From NCBI GenBank assembly GCA_018672815.1, contig JABHDX010000090.1, positions 36,349 to 100,348 on the forward strand: a DNA stretch of 64,000 nt. The letters are read 5' to 3'. How positions within the stretch are numbered: position 1 is the first letter of the stretch; every line of letters begins with the position of its first letter. This document shows, piece by piece, positions 45,628 through 53,412 of this stretch. A program made the translations under genes and the position numbers. The notes below the pieces were generated by a model, which saw only the letters and a list, made by a program, of their open reading frames with translations, searched no databases and was not told the DNA's origin. This DNA is from Gammaproteobacteria bacterium. GTDB lineage: Bacteria > Pseudomonadota > Gammaproteobacteria > UBA11654.

Positions 45628-46506
45628 TTAGGTTTGAGGCTCCCTCTGATCTTTGTAGGCTTGAAATGTACCTGTTCTTTTTTTCCAAGGTTTCTCTGAT
45701 TCAAAGTAACCAGGTGATTCTTTTTCAATATAATTGATCAATACTGGAGGTACATCTTCCACTAAATTTTCAACCTTCTTTCCAACAGCCTGCCAATAAT
45801 GACCCCCAGGTCTTTGGCCCATAAGAAAGAAAGGATACCAACTTGTATTATGAGTAGATGTTATTGTCATTGGAATACTATCTAGATCAGGATTGCTCAG
45901 GTCAGATATTTTCCCATGATAGGTTTCAACATAAAGGAAGCTCAATTTATCTCCTGTTGATGCCTTTTTCCATACCTTTGGATCAAGCTTATTCGCAAAA
46001 TTTAAATAAGCAGGTTCTTCCAACCATAGTTCATCGCCTCTTGACTTGAATGGCCTTAAAGTGGGCTTAATAACTCGATCAAATGGTCCACCAATAATCT
46101 TGACTGGTCGATTTATCTCACCTGTAAAAGGATTTTCAAATTCTTCAACTGGCCCTCCAGTCTCAAGATCCATAAAATATCCACAATCATAAAGCGTGTA
46201 GTAGAAACTATTATCAAACCAAGGCTTCCAGACACCTTTCAAAACACCCGTATGTCCAATCATTGGCTTAACACCTTGCTCTGGTGTCATTCCAAATATG
46301 GTTCCTTTGTAGTAAATGTGTACCATACTCCTAGCAGAAGTACCCACTAATTTAGCGTAAGCTAGAGCATTTTGTATTGGATCATTAAAATCAACCTTTT
46401 GATGAATAGAATGAAGTCCTTGTGCTGATACTAAATGCGGTGTAGCTGCTATAGCACCAATACCACCAATTAATTCTCTTCTATTTATGTATTTTTTTAT
46501 TGGCAT
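45628..46506 (-). CDS. DUF1838 family protein (copy a)
   Basis: 292-residue exported protein with a Tat-like start (INRRELIGGIGAIAATP). DUF1838 features: AYAKLVGTSARSMVHIYYKGTIFG, EFENPFTGEINRP and SWYPFFLMGQRPGGHYWQAVG. Last gene of the metF-CMD-DUF1838-DUF1838 operon; 4 nt from copy b, with which it shares clear similarity, so they arose by tandem duplication. Function unknown. Confidence 0.82.
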   Translation of the reverse strand: MPIKKYINRRELIGGIGAIAATPHLVSAQGLHSIHQKVDFNDPIQNALAYAKLVGTSARSMVHIYYKGTIFGMTPEQGVKPMIGHTGVLKGVWKPWFDNSFYYTLYDCGYFMDLETGGPVEEFENPFTGEINRPVKIIGGPFDRVIKPTLRPFKSRGDELWLEEPAYLNFANKLDPKVWKKASTGDKLSFLYVETYHGKISDLSNPDLDSIPMTITSTHNTSWYPFFLMGQRPGGHYWQAVGKKVENLVEDVPPVLINYIEKESPGYFESEKPWKKRTGTFQAYKDQREPQT

Positions 46507-46510
46507 TATA

Positions 46511-47290
46511 TTATTTACTGTTTTTTCTATAATTCTTCAATGTACTTGTTGTTTCTGACCAAGGATTTGTTGACTCAAAATAATTATCTGATTGTTGGTT
46601 TAAAAAATTCTTCATCGTCTCAGGGACATCCGACCAAGATTGTATTTTATTTCCTACTGCCTGCCAGTACATATTTCCATCGACATCATCCATATCAAAG
46701 AATGGATACCATGGACTCAAATAATTATAGGTCATCATTGATGATGCTATGGTAGTTGAGTCATTCAACTCTGAGAGCTTTCCTTTAAAAATAACATTCG
46801 CAAATGAGGTCTGTTTTTTTTGTTCACCTGATTCTGAATTACCAAAGTATCCCTTTCTAGTTTTAGGTTCTTGAATCCATATATCATCCCCTGAAACAAC
46901 CCAATCAAGTTGGTTCGGTTTAATAATAGACTCATAAGGTCCACCTTTTATATATGACAGTTGATTTTCTTTTTTTGTAATTGGATTTTGAAAAATCTCG
47001 ATATGATTTTTAGAATCTAATGAATGAAAAAAACCAGATTCAAATAACGTATAGCGAAAAGAATCCTGCTCCAACTTTTCCCACACACCTTTTAAAATCG
47101 CCTGAAACCCTATAAATGGTATAGGCCCACCTGGTAAATATGCAAAAATCGTTCCTTCAAGACTGTAATGGACCATTGCTTTATCAGCAGTACCTACAAG
47201 CTTTGCATAAGCATATGTGCTATCGATTGATTTACTTAAATCAAGTCTGTTTTTCGTATAGTTACCTGTTAATAAATCTCTTCGATCCAT
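46511..47290 (-). CDS. DUF1838 family protein (copy b)
   Basis: 259-residue member of DUF1838: AYAKLVGTADKAMVHYSLEGTIFA, then a later SPWYPFFDMDDVDGNMYWQAVG. It starts MDRRDLLTGNY, a remnant of a Tat motif without the hydrophobic stretch, so unlike its neighbours it is probably cytoplasmic, or its signal has decayed. Function unknown. Confidence 0.8.
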   Translation of the reverse strand: MDRRDLLTGNYTKNRLDLSKSIDSTYAYAKLVGTADKAMVHYSLEGTIFAYLPGGPIPFIGFQAILKGVWEKLEQDSFRYTLFESGFFHSLDSKNHIEIFQNPITKKENQLSYIKGGPYESIIKPNQLDWVVSGDDIWIQEPKTRKGYFGNSESGEQKKQTSFANVIFKGKLSELNDSTTIASSMMTYNYLSPWYPFFDMDDVDGNMYWQAVGNKIQSWSDVPETMKNFLNQQSDNYFESTNPWSETTSTLKNYRKNSK

Positions 47291-47299
47291 TTTTTAATC

Positions 47300-47857
47300 C
47301 TAAAATTGACAATAATCCTCTTTTTCAACTAAATCAAAAACAAAGGTAAATTTGGCTACCCCTATAAGCACTGCCATAATCATTCCAAGCTCATAGAGTT
47401 CACCATCATTAAAATCTGATTTTAATTTTTCATACAATGGTTGATCTAATACACCTTTATTATTAGTTAGAACCATTTGATCTGCTAGCTCTAATGCTCC
47501 TTTCTCTCTTGTGGTAAAAGGACCATTCTTATAATCATTCAATGAACTAATTTGCTCTTTTGTCACTCCAGATTCTAGTGCATGGACGGTATCGCCTTTA
47601 TTGCAAAATGCACAACCATGAACATTGGCTAATCTCAGTCTTACCAATTCTACCAAAGTTTTCTCAAAGCGACCTGAATAGAAAAGCTTTTTATAAAAAT
47701 CCTTAAAATACCACTCATAAACTTCAGGATTATTACCTGAAACTTCAACAAATGTTGCATCGCCTGTCAGCTCTACTGCCTGATCCCATCCCTGTTTCAT
47801 ATTGTCAGGTAAGTACTCTCGCTCTACCTTCTTTATCTGTGGTTGTGGTTTAGACAT
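47300..47857 (-). CDS. carboxymuconolactone decarboxylase/AhpD-like protein
   Basis: 185-residue helical protein of the CMD/AhpD superfamily. Seen: ELVRLRLANVHGCAFCNKGDT with the CxxC-type redox pair C-A-F-C and a following His region, and a long C-terminal helix. The start is set at the ATG at 47857, before which GAGA lies at suitable distance; an ATG at 47869 is possible. Such proteins reduce peroxides or act on lactones; which applies is unclear. Between metF and the DUF1838 genes in one operon. Confidence 0.8.
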   Translation of the reverse strand: MSKPQPQIKKVEREYLPDNMKQGWDQAVELTGDATFVEVSGNNPEVYEWYFKDFYKKLFYSGRFEKTLVELVRLRLANVHGCAFCNKGDTVHALESGVTKEQISSLNDYKNGPFTTREKGALELADQMVLTNNKGVLDQPLYEKLKSDFNDGELYELGMIMAVLIGVAKFTFVFDLVEKEDYCQF

Positions 47858-47911
47858 GATTATTCTCATTGATTATGAAATCTAACCTTATAACAACAAC
47901 CTTCATAATGT

Positions 47912-48784
47912 CTACGATGCTTTTCTATTATTTTTTAACATCTCTTCAGTTTGAGGCTTCATTGGTTTATTAAAATGATGAATAACATCTTGAGTTAAAC
48001 CTTTTCTATTGAGTGTATAGAGATGGAAGTTATCAATCCCTTCCTTTTGTAAATTTTCAATTTGATCAATAGCGATGCTCTGCCCTAGCTCTTGGATACC
48101 CAATGCATCATTATCACTGATTGCGTCATATTTTTGTTGTAGTGATTGTGGAATGTTTGCACCACATACTGCTGCAAATTTTTTAACTTTCTCAAAGTCG
48201 CTTATCGGTAATATACCAGCTGAGATAGGGGTATCTATGCCGAAAGCACTAACATTATCTCGATACATCAAAAAATCTTTATTGCTGAAGAACCATTGTG
48301 TAATTATCTCATCTATACCTATGAGGCATTTTTCTTTCAAATAGCCCATGTCCTTTTCTAGACTAACTGACTCAGGATGACCCTCTGGGTATCCTGCAGT
48401 CAATAATCGAAAATTGAATTGATCTGAAAGAGCTTGGGTAAACTCTTTAGCATCAGTATATCTATCCAGATCATCATGATTCTTAGAATCTCCTCTTAAA
48501 GCTACCACTGACTCTAATCCTAGATTGTGATAATCATGAGCCATTGAGAGGATATCGTCTTTTGAATATTTAGCGCAAGTCATATGAGGTATAACTGGTG
48601 TATTAATTCTTGATGTGATTTCTTCTGCCATTTCTAATGTGTTGTTATGTCCTTCTACATTGAAACTATGCGTGATACTCATATACTTCGGCTGATACAT
48701 AGACATACTCTCAGCTTGAGCAATAAGATCAAGCTTTTCGGATTCCACTTGAGGTGGAAAGTATTCAAGAGAGAATGAGACCAT
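47912..48784 (-). CDS. metF: methylenetetrahydrofolate reductase-like protein
   Basis: 290-residue flavin TIM barrel of the MetF family, interconverting methylene- and methyl-tetrahydrofolate. Seen: the catalytic Glu in SLEYFPPQVE, MSITHSFN, THF-binding HMTCAKYS, ALRGD and ITQWFFSNKDF. It heads a catabolic operon directly behind a perfect island operator, only 12 nt from the ATG, unlike a normal methionine-regulated metF. It may serve C1 transfer from the island's substrate rather than methionine supply. Confidence 0.87.
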   Translation of the reverse strand: MVSFSLEYFPPQVESEKLDLIAQAESMSMYQPKYMSITHSFNVEGHNNTLEMAEEITSRINTPVIPHMTCAKYSKDDILSMAHDYHNLGLESVVALRGDSKNHDDLDRYTDAKEFTQALSDQFNFRLLTAGYPEGHPESVSLEKDMGYLKEKCLIGIDEIITQWFFSNKDFLMYRDNVSAFGIDTPISAGILPISDFEKVKKFAAVCGANIPQSLQQKYDAISDNDALGIQELGQSIAIDQIENLQKEGIDNFHLYTLNRKGLTQDVIHHFNKPMKPQTEEMLKNNRKAS

Positions 48785-48796
48785 ATAATTATTTAC

Positions 48797-48816
48797 TATT
48801 TATCATTTGATAAATA
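48797..48816. promoter_or_regulatory. island operator copy 6 (perfect palindrome)
   Basis: TATTTATCATTTGATAAATA: both 8-nt arms match perfectly around a 4-nt centre. Used here as the reference copy. It is 12 nt upstream of metF and covers the -35/spacer of the divergent aacS promoter (TTTATC at 48799, TATAAT at 48822). Confidence 0.9.
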
Positions 48817-48821
48817 AGCAT

Positions 48822-48827
48822 TATAAT
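48822..48827 (+). promoter_or_regulatory. -10 element of the aacS promoter
   Basis: Perfect TATAAT, 17 bp after the TTTATC hexamer at 48799-48804 that lies inside operator copy 6. Transcription would start near 48834, just before operator copy 7. Confidence 0.55.
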
Positions 48828-48837
48828 ATCTCTCTTT

Positions 48838-48857
48838 AATTTATCAACTGATTAACA
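48838..48857. promoter_or_regulatory. island operator copy 7
   Basis: AATTTATCAACTGATTAACA, 15/20 to the reference with both half-sites kept (TTTATC, GATTAA). It lies just downstream of the predicted aacS transcription start and 15 nt before the ATG. Confidence 0.6.
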
Positions 48858-48872
48858 CATACTTTATTCAAT

Positions 48873-50819
48873 ATGTCAGAACAACCTCATTTAAATTGGC
48901 AACCTAACAATCAGGATACAACTCTACTCTCTGAATTTATTTATTATCTAGAGAAGAATAAAGATCTCAGTTTTGATGACTATGAGCAATTGCATTCTTG
49001 GTCAATCAATCAAGCTGAAGAGTTTTGGAGTTCTTTTGCAAAATACTCCAATATAAATTTTACAACTGCACCTATAACAACACTGAATAAAGCTGACCAT
49101 ATCATGAATGATGAATGGTTCTCAGGCGCATCATTAAACTTTGCCCATCACCTACTCCAAAGGCAAGACAATCAAGCCGCTATTATCTATCGAGATGAAA
49201 CAGGAAAACGAATGGAGATGAGTCATCAAGAACTTTATAGCTCTGTCGCTAATTTATCTGGTTCACTCAAAGAAATGGGTGTCAAAAAAGGCGATGTGGT
49301 TGCTGCAGTGATGACTAATAGACCTGAGACAGTAGTAGCTATGCTCGCTACTTCTAGCATCGGTGCTATATGGACTTCTTGCTCTCCTGATTTTGGTACA
49401 GAGGGGGTTATTGATCGTATTGGTCAGGTTAAACCTAAAATATTATTCACCACTGATGGCTACCAATATGGAGGAAAGCATTTTGACCTGACTGAGAATA
49501 TATTAACTCTTGAAAAGAAGCTGGATAGCCTGAATAAAATTATCTTAATTCACGAAAAAAAATCCAAAGAGATCGGGCAATTGGTCAATACAATTAACTA
49601 TGAGGAATGTCTACTTGAAGAACATAATCTAGAATTTGTATCGTTGCCTTTTAACCACCCACTTTTCATAATGTATTCCTCTGGAACAACAGGGAAACCA
49701 AAATGCATAATACATGGTGCTGGAGGAACTCTTCTGCAACATCTAAAAGAACATCGCTTGCATACAAATATAAGAAAAAATGATCGTGTTTTCTTTTTTA
49801 CTACTTGTGGTTGGATGATGTGGAATTGGTTAATCAGCGCATTAGCCAGTGAAGCAACCATCATACTTTATGAAGGCTCTCCACTCTATCCAGATACTAA
49901 TCATTTATGGAGCATTGCTGAAGAAGAAAAAATTAATGTCTTTGGTATCAGCCCTGGATACTTAAGTTCGCTAATGAATCAAGAGCATAAACCAAAAAAT
50001 TATAATAATTTAAGTGCTATTAATACTATTTTATCCACTGGATCTCCTTTGCTAATGGATCATTTCGAATACATTAATAACTCTGTAAAAGATGATGTAC
50101 AAATTTCAAGCATTTCTGGTGGAACCGATATTATTTCATGTTTTGCTTTAGGCAATGCAAATCAACCAGTATATAAAGGAGAAATTCAGTCAATAGGATT
50201 AGGTATGGCTGTCAAAGTTTTTGATGATTTAGGAAAGGAAGTGAAAAAAGATGAGAAAGGTGAGTTAGTATGCACCCAATCCTTTCCCTCCATGCCAATA
50301 GGATTCTTTGGTGACCCTAAAAAAGAAAAATACAAGGATACTTATTTTGATAAATATAATAATGTTTGGGCGCATGGAGATTATGCCACAATCACTAAAA
50401 ATAATGGTCTCATTATCTTTGGTAGATCAGACACGACACTCAACGCTGGTGGGGTAAGAATTGGTACTGCTGAAATTTATAGACAATTGGAAAAATTCCC
50501 TACTATACTCCAATCGGTTGTCATTGATGAGATCGATGGCAATAACTCTTTTGTATCTCTTTTTGTAGTTCTAAAAGAAGGTGTATTTTTGACTCAAGAC
50601 TTAATCGATAAGATAAAAAAAGAGCTTAAGCTAAAAGCAAGCCCTAGACATGTTCCTAAAAAAATAACATCTGTTCCTGATATTCCAAAGACAAGAAGTG
50701 GAAAGATTTCAGAACTATCAGTGAAAGCAGCAATTAATGGAAATGTAATAAAAAATATAGAGGCTCTTGATAATCCTCATTCTTTAGATTTTTATAAAAA
50801 AATTAGGAAACAAAACTGA
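48873..50819 (+). CDS. aacS: acetoacetyl-CoA synthetase
   Basis: 648-residue AMP-forming ligase that activates acetoacetate (or a similar beta-keto acid). Seen: the P-loop YSSGTTGKPKCIIHG, FTTCGWMMWNW, SISGGTDII, the hinge FGRSDTTLNAGGVRIGTAEIY, and the catalytic lysine motif K-T-R-S-G-K-I-S-E-L. Long N-terminal region (SWSINQAEEFWSSF) is typical of AacS. Gives acetoacetyl-CoA for thiolysis, which fits an island that yields beta-keto acids. Heads a set with an MBL hydrolase and a flavoprotein. Confidence 0.92.
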   Translation: MSEQPHLNWQPNNQDTTLLSEFIYYLEKNKDLSFDDYEQLHSWSINQAEEFWSSFAKYSNINFTTAPITTLNKADHIMNDEWFSGASLNFAHHLLQRQDNQAAIIYRDETGKRMEMSHQELYSSVANLSGSLKEMGVKKGDVVAAVMTNRPETVVAMLATSSIGAIWTSCSPDFGTEGVIDRIGQVKPKILFTTDGYQYGGKHFDLTENILTLEKKLDSLNKIILIHEKKSKEIGQLVNTINYEECLLEEHNLEFVSLPFNHPLFIMYSSGTTGKPKCIIHGAGGTLLQHLKEHRLHTNIRKNDRVFFFTTCGWMMWNWLISALASEATIILYEGSPLYPDTNHLWSIAEEEKINVFGISPGYLSSLMNQEHKPKNYNNLSAINTILSTGSPLLMDHFEYINNSVKDDVQISSISGGTDIISCFALGNANQPVYKGEIQSIGLGMAVKVFDDLGKEVKKDEKGELVCTQSFPSMPIGFFGDPKKEKYKDTYFDKYNNVWAHGDYATITKNNGLIIFGRSDTTLNAGGVRIGTAEIYRQLEKFPTILQSVVIDEIDGNNSFVSLFVVLKEGVFLTQDLIDKIKKELKLKASPRHVPKKITSVPDIPKTRSGKISELSVKAAINGNVIKNIEALDNPHSLDFYKKIRKQN

Positions 50820-50858
50820 CATAAAATGAAATGAATTTAATAGTAAAATAAAGATAAT

Positions 50859-51905
50859 ATGACAAAAAAAATAACAGTAAACGATACATTAGACTATCCA
50901 TACTCAAAAAGACCTCCCAATGGAGAAGTGCTAGAAGTATCACCAAACCTCTATTGGTTAAGAATGCCACTACCAATAGCTCTCAATCATATTAATTTAT
51001 GGCTTTTAGAAGGTAAAAATGGATGGACCATTATTGATAGTGGAATGGCAAATGATGAATCCAAGGACATTTGGATTAATCTATTTGAAACGATTTTCAA
51101 AGGTAAAGCTTTAGAAGATCTCCTAATTACTCATATGCATCTGGATCATTCAGGTTTAGCAGGATGGCTTTCTGATTACTGGGAAGTGGATCCACATTTC
51201 ACAGAAAAAGAATATCAAGAAACCCAATTATTAAGCAAAGGCATAGAAAAATCACAAGAATTTATTGCACTGGATTTCTATAAGAGTTGTGGCTATGACG
51301 ATGCATCCATCAAACGTTATTTGGAAAGAGTCACATACAGAAAAACACTGGTGACCCCAATTAATAGGAATTACAAAAAAATAAAAAATAATGAAATTAT
51401 TACTCTTGGTGATAATGAGTGGGAAGTGGTTATTGCTAATGGGCATTCTCCAGAGCATGCTTGCTTATACTCCAAAGAAAATAATATCTTTATTTGTGGA
51501 GATGTCATCTTACCCAGAATTACACCTAATATTAGTGTTAGACCTTTCCATGCCGATAGCAATCCACTTGATGATTGGATAAATAGTCTAAAAAATATCA
51601 AAAAAAGAATTCCAGATGATGCATTGATACTACCATCTCATGGTTACCCTTATTATGGCGCTCATAAAAGAATTGATTCAATCATTGAAGATCATATGGA
51701 GAAGCTTGAAAGTCTGTATGCATTTTGTAATCAGTCAAAGAATGTCATTGAAGTTTTTCCTGCATTATTCGCAAATAAAATTAATGAAAATGCTCTCATA
51801 TTGGCTGTGGGAGAGAGCCTTGCACATTTAAATTATTTAATTGGTGAAGGCAGAATGGAAATGAAAAAAAATAATGATGGCATCAATTATTATAAAAGTA
51901 TTTGA
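50859..51905 (+). CDS. MBL-fold hydrolase
   Basis: 348-residue cytoplasmic metallo-beta-lactamase-fold protein with THMHLDHSGLAGWL, the ANGHSPEHA histidine, ICGDVILP and a late PSHGYP: a complete two-metal set. The C-terminal helical region after residue 270 resembles that of LACTB2-type enzymes. Likely a thioesterase or lactonase of the pathway, 13 nt before the flavoprotein gene. Confidence 0.83.
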   Translation: MTKKITVNDTLDYPYSKRPPNGEVLEVSPNLYWLRMPLPIALNHINLWLLEGKNGWTIIDSGMANDESKDIWINLFETIFKGKALEDLLITHMHLDHSGLAGWLSDYWEVDPHFTEKEYQETQLLSKGIEKSQEFIALDFYKSCGYDDASIKRYLERVTYRKTLVTPINRNYKKIKNNEIITLGDNEWEVVIANGHSPEHACLYSKENNIFICGDVILPRITPNISVRPFHADSNPLDDWINSLKNIKKRIPDDALILPSHGYPYYGAHKRIDSIIEDHMEKLESLYAFCNQSKNVIEVFPALFANKINENALILAVGESLAHLNYLIGEGRMEMKKNNDGINYYKSI

Positions 51906-51918
51906 TTAGGGGTAAGTA

Positions 51919-53313
51919 TTGACTGTAATTTTTGATGATAAAAAAACTTTCGAGTACTCAATACCAGTCCTTGTAATAGGCTCCGGAGGCTGTGGTCTAA
52001 CCGCTGCACTAGCTGCTAAAGAAAATAAAACAGAAGTACTGGTGATTGAAAGAGATTCAACACCTCTGGGGACAACAGCTATGTCCACAGGATTAATACC
52101 TGGTGCAAATACAAGGTTTCAAAGAGAAGCGGGAATTAAAGACGATGCTGATTTATTTACACAAGATATTATAGATAAAGCTAGAGGACAAACAGATGAA
52201 AATATTGCCCATTGTCTAGCAAATGAATCATCAAAAACTATAGAATGGTTGGTTGATCAACATCGTATTCCTTTGAGTCTAGTAGATAGTTTTCTCTATC
52301 CTGGGCACACTGTTATGAGAATGCATGGAACACCTAATCGAACAGGCAGTGAGTTAATGGGAGCGTTGTGTAGAGCAGCTGAAAGATCAGAAATTGACAT
52401 ATTAACAAATTCTCTAGTAACGGATTTATATGCGGATAATAATAAAAAGATTATTGGTGTAAAGGTTCTAGGAGGAGATGGAGAGGTTGAAGAAATAGGT
52501 TGTGAAGCATTAATTCTTGCATGTTGTGGTTTTGCAGGAAACCCTGAAATGCTAGAAGAATATATCCCACAAATAAAAGAAGCTGAATTTTTTGGGCATC
52601 CTGGAAACAAAGGGGATGCCATTATATGGGGTAAAGCTCTTGGAGCAGGTTTAGCGGATATATCTTCTTTCCAAGGTCATGGCGGATTAGCTGCTGGTAG
52701 AGGTGTACCTATTTTATGGCCGATGATTATGGAAGGCGCATTTCAAATTAATGAAAATGGAGAACGATTCTCAGACGAGTCTAAAGGTTACTCTGAACAA
52801 GCTGTTGAAGTTGTGAGTCAACCAAACAAAATTGCTTGGAATATTTTTGATGAGAGGCTGCATAAATTAATGATGGAATTTGAGGATTATCATAATGCAA
52901 TAGAAGCTAAAGCGATTGTCCACGCAAAGACAATGAATGAATTGAGCCAACTGACTGGAATAACAGAAGCAGCACTTACAAATACTATACAAAAGGTTGA
53001 AGAAATGGTTGATGGTGAAAGAGACGATGTATTTGGTAGAAACTTCAAAGGCAAACCAAAATTAGAATCGCCCTACTACGCTGTTAAAGTAACTGGAGCT
53101 TTGTTTCATACTCAGGGAGGATTAGTTGTTGATGAAACAGCTAGAGTTTTAGATAAAAAGGGTACACCTTTACCCAACTTATATGCTGGAGGAGGATCTG
53201 CAAGAGGAATTTCTGGACCTTCAGACTGGGGATATATGGCTGGTAATGGTCTGTTAACTGCAACCACATTTGGAAGGCTAGCTGGTTTAGCTGCATCTGA
53301 GCTTTTGAAATAA
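51919..53313 (+). CDS. FAD-dependent fumarate-reductase/KstD-like enzyme
   Basis: 464-residue cytoplasmic flavoprotein: FAD motif VLVIGSGGCGLTAALAA, IERDSTPLGTTAMSTG, the substrate-site segment GHPGNKGDA, and C-terminal FHTQGGLVVDETARVLD and YMAGNGLLTATTFGRLAG. The start is TTG at 51919 with GGGGTAAG upstream. No signal peptide, unlike the flavoprotein at 40155, so the two act in different compartments. Probably introduces or reduces a double bond in the CoA-ester or acid intermediate. Confidence 0.82.
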   Translation: MTVIFDDKKTFEYSIPVLVIGSGGCGLTAALAAKENKTEVLVIERDSTPLGTTAMSTGLIPGANTRFQREAGIKDDADLFTQDIIDKARGQTDENIAHCLANESSKTIEWLVDQHRIPLSLVDSFLYPGHTVMRMHGTPNRTGSELMGALCRAAERSEIDILTNSLVTDLYADNNKKIIGVKVLGGDGEVEEIGCEALILACCGFAGNPEMLEEYIPQIKEAEFFGHPGNKGDAIIWGKALGAGLADISSFQGHGGLAAGRGVPILWPMIMEGAFQINENGERFSDESKGYSEQAVEVVSQPNKIAWNIFDERLHKLMMEFEDYHNAIEAKAIVHAKTMNELSQLTGITEAALTNTIQKVEEMVDGERDDVFGRNFKGKPKLESPYYAVKVTGALFHTQGGLVVDETARVLDKKGTPLPNLYAGGGSARGISGPSDWGYMAGNGLLTATTFGRLAGLAASELLK

Positions 53314-53358
53314 AGCTCTTAAATCATAAATAATAGGAGTATATATATAACAAATCAC

Positions 53359-53378
53359 TATTTATCATATGATAAATT
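53359..53378. promoter_or_regulatory. island operator copy 8
   Basis: TATTTATCATATGATAAATT, identical to copy 4. The TTTATC hexamer at 53361 and a TATATT at 53384-53389 are 17 bp apart, the same layout as at aacS. It is 34 nt upstream of the CoA-transferase gene. Confidence 0.87.
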
Positions 53379-53412
53379 AATGATATATTAACCGGATTTA
53401 CACGGAGACATC

